64,000 nt of DNA from Euonymus europaeus (taxonomy: Eukaryota > Streptophyta > Magnoliopsida > Celastrales > Celastraceae): NCBI GenBank assembly GCA_963580455.1, contig OY756968.1, positions 2,207,544 to 2,271,543 on the forward strand, written 5' to 3'. A program made the translations under genes and the position numbers. Position 1 is the first letter of the stretch; the number at the start of each line of letters is the position of its first letter. Of this stretch, positions 60,445 to 64,000 are shown in pieces. Below the pieces are notes generated by a model, which saw only the letters and a program-made list of their open reading frames with translations, searched no databases and was not told the DNA's origin.

Positions 60445-63400
60445 ATGGCTTCCGCTACCAGGTACGCCAACTCTGAATGCTCATTTGCTGACTAAGTAAA
60501 GAGACTCATTGTGATTTCTCAGCTTCAAAACGAATTATGATTTCTTGCATGAATTGTAATAACCTGTTTAAAATTTAATGACGCAGGAGATTGAGGGCAT
60601 TCAAGCGGTGGATGAAGTCCCAGGGAATCGATTTCAGTGATGCCCTCAATTTCACCGAAGATCCATTACAAGGCATCGCTGTGAAAGCGCTCTGTGATCT
60701 GAAGGAAGGCGATGTGGTTGCCACAATTCCCAAAACCTCGTGCCTCACTGTAAAGACCAGCGGGGCGCGTGAATTGATTGAATCTGCCGGCTTTGGCGGC
60801 CTTTTGGGTCTGGCAGTGGCTCTCATGTATGAGAAGAGCCTCGGCGAGAAGTCTCCATGGGCAGGCTACCTTCAGCTATTGCCTGAAAGAGAATGTATGC
60901 CCTTGGTTTGGACTCTTGACGAAGTAGATTCTCTTCTTGGTGGGACGGAGCTCCACAAGGTATCTCATCCATGTGCAGTTGAAGAATGAATTTTTTGCTT
61001 GACTCATTATGTTTAGTAATTAGTTGTGCTTAGATTTGCAGTATTGTATTTATGTTTTTACATCTCTGTCAGATGATTCGAAGTTGTTTAAGCATAATCG
61101 CAATCATCCACCATTATCCTGAAAGTATTGATAATTTTCTTGTCGTTGTAGGCAGATAGTGAAAGAAGATAAAGCTCTTATTTATGACGATTGGAAGGAG
61201 AATATACTGCCTCTTGTAGATTCTGTACCTTCAAAGCTTGATCGAAAATCTTTTGGCATTGAACAATACTTTTTTGCGAAGAGTCTTATTGCTTCTCGAT
61301 CTTTTGAGATAGATGACTTCCATGGCTCTGGAATGGTTCCTTTGGCTGACCTGTAAGTATGCCTCATTCATGGCAATCAATTCTTGCGCTGCTGCAATTT
61401 ATGATTTTTGCATGTCTTTTGGGACTTTTATTTGTATGAATAGTCTCTTATCTGCAACATTTGTAATTTCTTGGCTTATGTTGAAAAAATGCCAAGTTCT
61501 GTTGTCTTCTCTTTGGCACTGGCCGTGACAATCAAGTTACTTTTTAGTTTTTATAGACATTGTGCTTGTGTAATTTTGATTTTTGAGTGTGCTACACATT
61601 ATACATATGGCTAAATGCACTATTGGGTTGGATTTGTATCAAGAGTATATTTGAAGAAAATATTTGTACCCGTTAAAAATCTGTAAACCTTCAGCTTGAT
61701 TTTTTTTTCCTTCATATAATAAAGCTTTAATCACAAGACTGGGGCTGAGGATGTACACTTCACTGACTATCACGGTGAGTCTGACAATGATGCTGACAAC
61801 ACTAAAAACTGCAACAACATTAACGACTACAGCGACAATGTGTCAGCCACAGCTAGTGAAGTTGAATCACCAACTGAAAATTTTCAGCAGGATCAGAAAT
61901 TTATGAGTGCTATGAGTACAAATTCTGAAAGTGCTATTGTCTTGGAAGAATCATCAGTTTCATCGGATAATCCCATGGTATTGGAAATGATAATGGTGAA
62001 AAATGTCAATGCTGGAGCTGAGGTTTGTCTCTGTTCTGATTCAGATATTGTTGTTCTGTAAATTATCAACTTATTATTTCAATCAGTGGTTTTAAACTTT
62101 TAATAAAGTGAGCGATCATTCATGTCAAATGTAAAGAAAGTGAGAATGGGAGGATGTGGTTTGTAGTTTCAAATATTTTGGTTGATTAATTTGATTTTAT
62201 TTAAACACTGTTATCATTGAATTGGCCAACATTCGTGTAAAAGATGTTTTTGAAAATGAAATATTTTCTGTTTGATGGGCCTACACGTAGACATTTTGAC
62301 CTGTTCTAACATTTCCGAAGAGCAAGTTGGAATTAGGGGTGTAATCGAGCCGAGCCGAGCTTTGATATGTTCAGGCTCGGCTCGGTTCTAATAAGGTAAG
62401 CTCGAGCTCGACTCGAGCTAGAATTTTTGTTCGAGCTCGGCTCGATTAGTATTCCAAAGGGCTCGAGCTCGGCTCGCCAAATGCTCGATTATTCTATAAA
62501 CGAGCCGAGCTCGAGCCAAGCTCGATAAACAACTTGATTATTTGCTCAAGTTCGGGCTCGTTATAGAGCTCGATAAGCTGCTCGTTTATTTTTTTGAAAA
62601 CTCTGAAAAAGTTGCTTTTGGTTGGATTAGAACCTATGACCTCCAACTAAAGGTAAGTTTTTAGACCAACTAAGCTACACAAGTTTGTTGACTTAAGGTG
62701 AAACATTAATTAATATATCATTTCTCTTAAATATATAGTATTTTTATATATTAATTTAATTTATAAAAAATAATATATATAGACACACAAATATTTAATT
62801 TAATAAAAATTAATTTTATTCTGAGTATTATAAAATATAAATATTTTTAATTATTACTTATAATATAATTTAATTATAACATAGGGGTTTAGTCCTTTAG
62901 GGTTATAACTTATATTATCATAAATTTAAATCATAGGTTTAGGGAATATAAGTTATCATGAATTGTGTTATAACTTATATTATCATAAGGTTAAATCAAA
63001 TGAGTTTATGGTTTTGGCTTATAACTCATATTATCATGATTTATGTTATATAACATAGGGGTTTAGTTCTCTAGAGTTTTCAGGGAATATAAGTTATCAT
63101 GAATTGTGTTATAACTTATATTATCATAAGGTTAAATCAAATGAGTTTATGGTTTTTGCTTATAACTCATATTATCATGAATTATGTTATATAACATAAG
63201 GGTTTAGTCCTTTAGGATTTTTTACATATGTTTAGGGTTTAGGGATATAACTTGTTAACTTATATTATCACATATTCACAATCGTGTTATATAACATATA
63301 TAGTTACATTAGCATGAGTTACTTAAATGACTTAAATACGAGCTAACTCACGAGCCTACTATCGAGCCGAGCTCACGAGCCGAGCTTTATGTTGCTCAAG

Positions 63401-64000
63401 CTCGGCTCGTTTATAAATCGAGCCTCAAAATCAAGCTCAAGCTCTACTCGTTTATTAATCGAATCGATCACGAACGAGCTTTTTTCGAGCCGAACGCCGA
63501 GCCGCTCGTGAGCGGCTCGGCTCGTTTACACCCCTAGTTGGAATCAGGTTTGCACCTAGTGAAATCAATAGACTTGGACATACCGATGCATTTCTTGCTT
63601 GAATCAAGGCAGTTGAAGGTTTTATTGAATGATGTTGCACTCATGCACATGGGCAACATGATTTTCTACTTCATCAGGATCATTTATGTATTCATAGATT
63701 ATCTCATTGACTTATATTTTAAGGATCATCTAGGAATTCATAGGGCTTTTTAAACTCTGCTTTCACCTTACAGTTTTTCTTTATTGTTTCCCAGGTTTTT
63801 AATACATATGGTTCAATGGGTAATGCTGCCTTACTTCACAGATACGGATTTACAGAGCCAGATAATACATTCAACATTATCAACATTGACTTGGAACTTG
63901 TTCTGCAGTGGAGTTCGTCTTTATTTTCAAGCCGCTATAGTAGGGCGAGGCTATCACTGTGGAGAAGGTTAGATTACTCTGGATGTATTAGTCAGAGCTC
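60445..64000 (+). CDS. SET-domain lysine methyltransferase, SETD6/RKM4-like (3' end outside window)
   Basis: Five exons so far: 60445-60461, 60587-60959, 61156-61352, 61725-62022, 63795 to the window end; about 363 residues. The start is MASATRRLRAFKRWMKSQG. GIAVKALCDLKEGDVVATIPK is the first part of the SET fold; FGIEQYFFAKSLIASRSFEID and MVPLADLFNHK (the LFNH motif) come next, and VFNTYGSMGNAALLHRYGF holds the catalytic-site Tyr and lead of the post-SET region. Between LFNH and NTYG is an acidic, Asn/Ser-rich insert (about residues 205-290) typical of the plant members. The class methylates lysines of non-histone proteins (Rubisco LSMT, ribosomal protein L42/RKM4, SETD6 relatives); the substrate here is unknown. 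The Rubisco-substrate-binding domain should follow beyond the window. Introns GT-AG. Confidence 0.9.
62625..62695 (-). repeat. tRNA-like segment inside the hAT-like element
   Basis: On the minus strand TAGCTTAGTTGG is a perfect pol III A box and GGTTCTAATCC differs from the B box consensus in one place, at a spacing normal for a tRNA with a short variable arm. No intact acceptor stem was found, so it is more likely a SINE/tRNA relic than a tRNA gene. Confidence 0.45.
62860..63215. repeat. 141-bp tandem repeat
   Basis: GGTTAAATCAAATGAGTTTA starts at 62989 and 63130, a spacing of 141 bases; surrounding TTATATTATCAT and AACATAGGGGTTTAGT segments repeat with it in about two and a half copies. 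Lies inside the hAT-like element. Confidence 0.75.

Larger units (their letters stand above)
62334..63536. mobile_element. 1.2-kb non-autonomous hAT-like element with perfect 8-bp target duplication
   Basis: GTTGGAAT flanks both ends (62326-62333 and 63537-63544). The ends TAGGGGTGTAA match in inverted orientation (left ...TCGAGCCGAGCC, right ...ACGAGCCGAGCC). Both subterminal zones (62345-62590 and 63340-63530) are arrays of GAGCTCG/CTCGAGC/GAGCCGAG motifs in both orientations. The AT-rich middle holds a 141-bp tandem repeat and a tRNA-like segment. No transposase frame. Inserted in intron 4 of the SET gene. Confidence 0.85.

Noticed and set aside
1..64000. A new multi-gene system, gene cluster or defence locus
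   Set aside because: Neighbouring genes belong to unrelated, well-known eudicot families with mixed orientation; only the two proteases are a tandem family. Nothing supports a functional cluster.

Overview
The window is nuclear DNA from a flowering plant, almost certainly a eudicot. Genes are split into many short exons (up to 20) by AT-rich introns with plant-type splice sites, protein families are plant-specific (FPP, CBSCBSPB, PSI/DUF668, LRR-II kinase, nepenthesin-type protease), and spaces between genes hold plant DNA transposons, LINE and SINE debris and microsatellites. I cannot name the species. There is no prokaryotic, organellar or viral gene set, no CRISPR and no operon.

Layout, left to right: (1) 51-4251 (+) 3' part of NDC1, a type II NAD(P)H dehydrogenase; (2) 4.3-9.8 kb, gene-free, with a decayed PIF/Harbinger ORF, a tRNA-derived SINE-like unit amplified as a 79-bp tandem repeat, and a Stowaway-type MITE; (3) 9869-18300 (+) fatty acid amide hydrolase in 20 exons, with a copia-type LTR in intron 2 and a GC-AG intron next to the nucleophile serine; (4) 18522-20889 (-) a filament-like plant protein, tail-to-tail with FAAH; (5) 21-23.6 kb spacer with a SINE relic and a retroposed LINE tail; (6) 23608-29588 (+) a CBS-CBS-PB1 protein whose fourth intron carries four kinds of insertion or duplication; (7) 30031-30686 a Tourist-like MITE; (8) 31100-33210 (-) the TRAPP subunit TRAPPC2/sedlin, not represented by any long open frame because its exons are tiny, with a U12-type AT-AC intron; (9) 33.2-35.9 kb spacer with a palindromic element and a LINE RNase H relic; (10) 35959-41683 (+) a PSK SIMULATOR (PSI) protein; (11) 42113-42373 an F-box fragment; (12) 44165-48622 (+) an LRR receptor-like kinase close to Arabidopsis At5g63710; (13) 48.7-49.3 kb a LINE relic (-); (14) 49952-53274 (+) an ARGLU1-type splicing/transcription factor; (15) 55232-56569 (+) an intronless aspartic protease and 58072-59449 (+) its tandem copy broken by three frame changes; (16) 60445-64000 (+) the 5' part of a SETD6/RKM4-like lysine methyltransferase with a 1.2-kb hAT-like element in intron 4.

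The genes are independent housekeeping or signalling genes and do not form a pathway. No new multi-gene system is evident. The most informative signals are the U12 AT-AC intron in TRAPPC2, the GC-AG intron at the FAAH active site, several transposable elements delimited exactly by terminal inverted repeats and target duplications, and the frame-broken protease duplicate. Exon borders were placed by reading splice sites and frame by hand; coding lengths of all complete gene models divide by three, which supports the borders.
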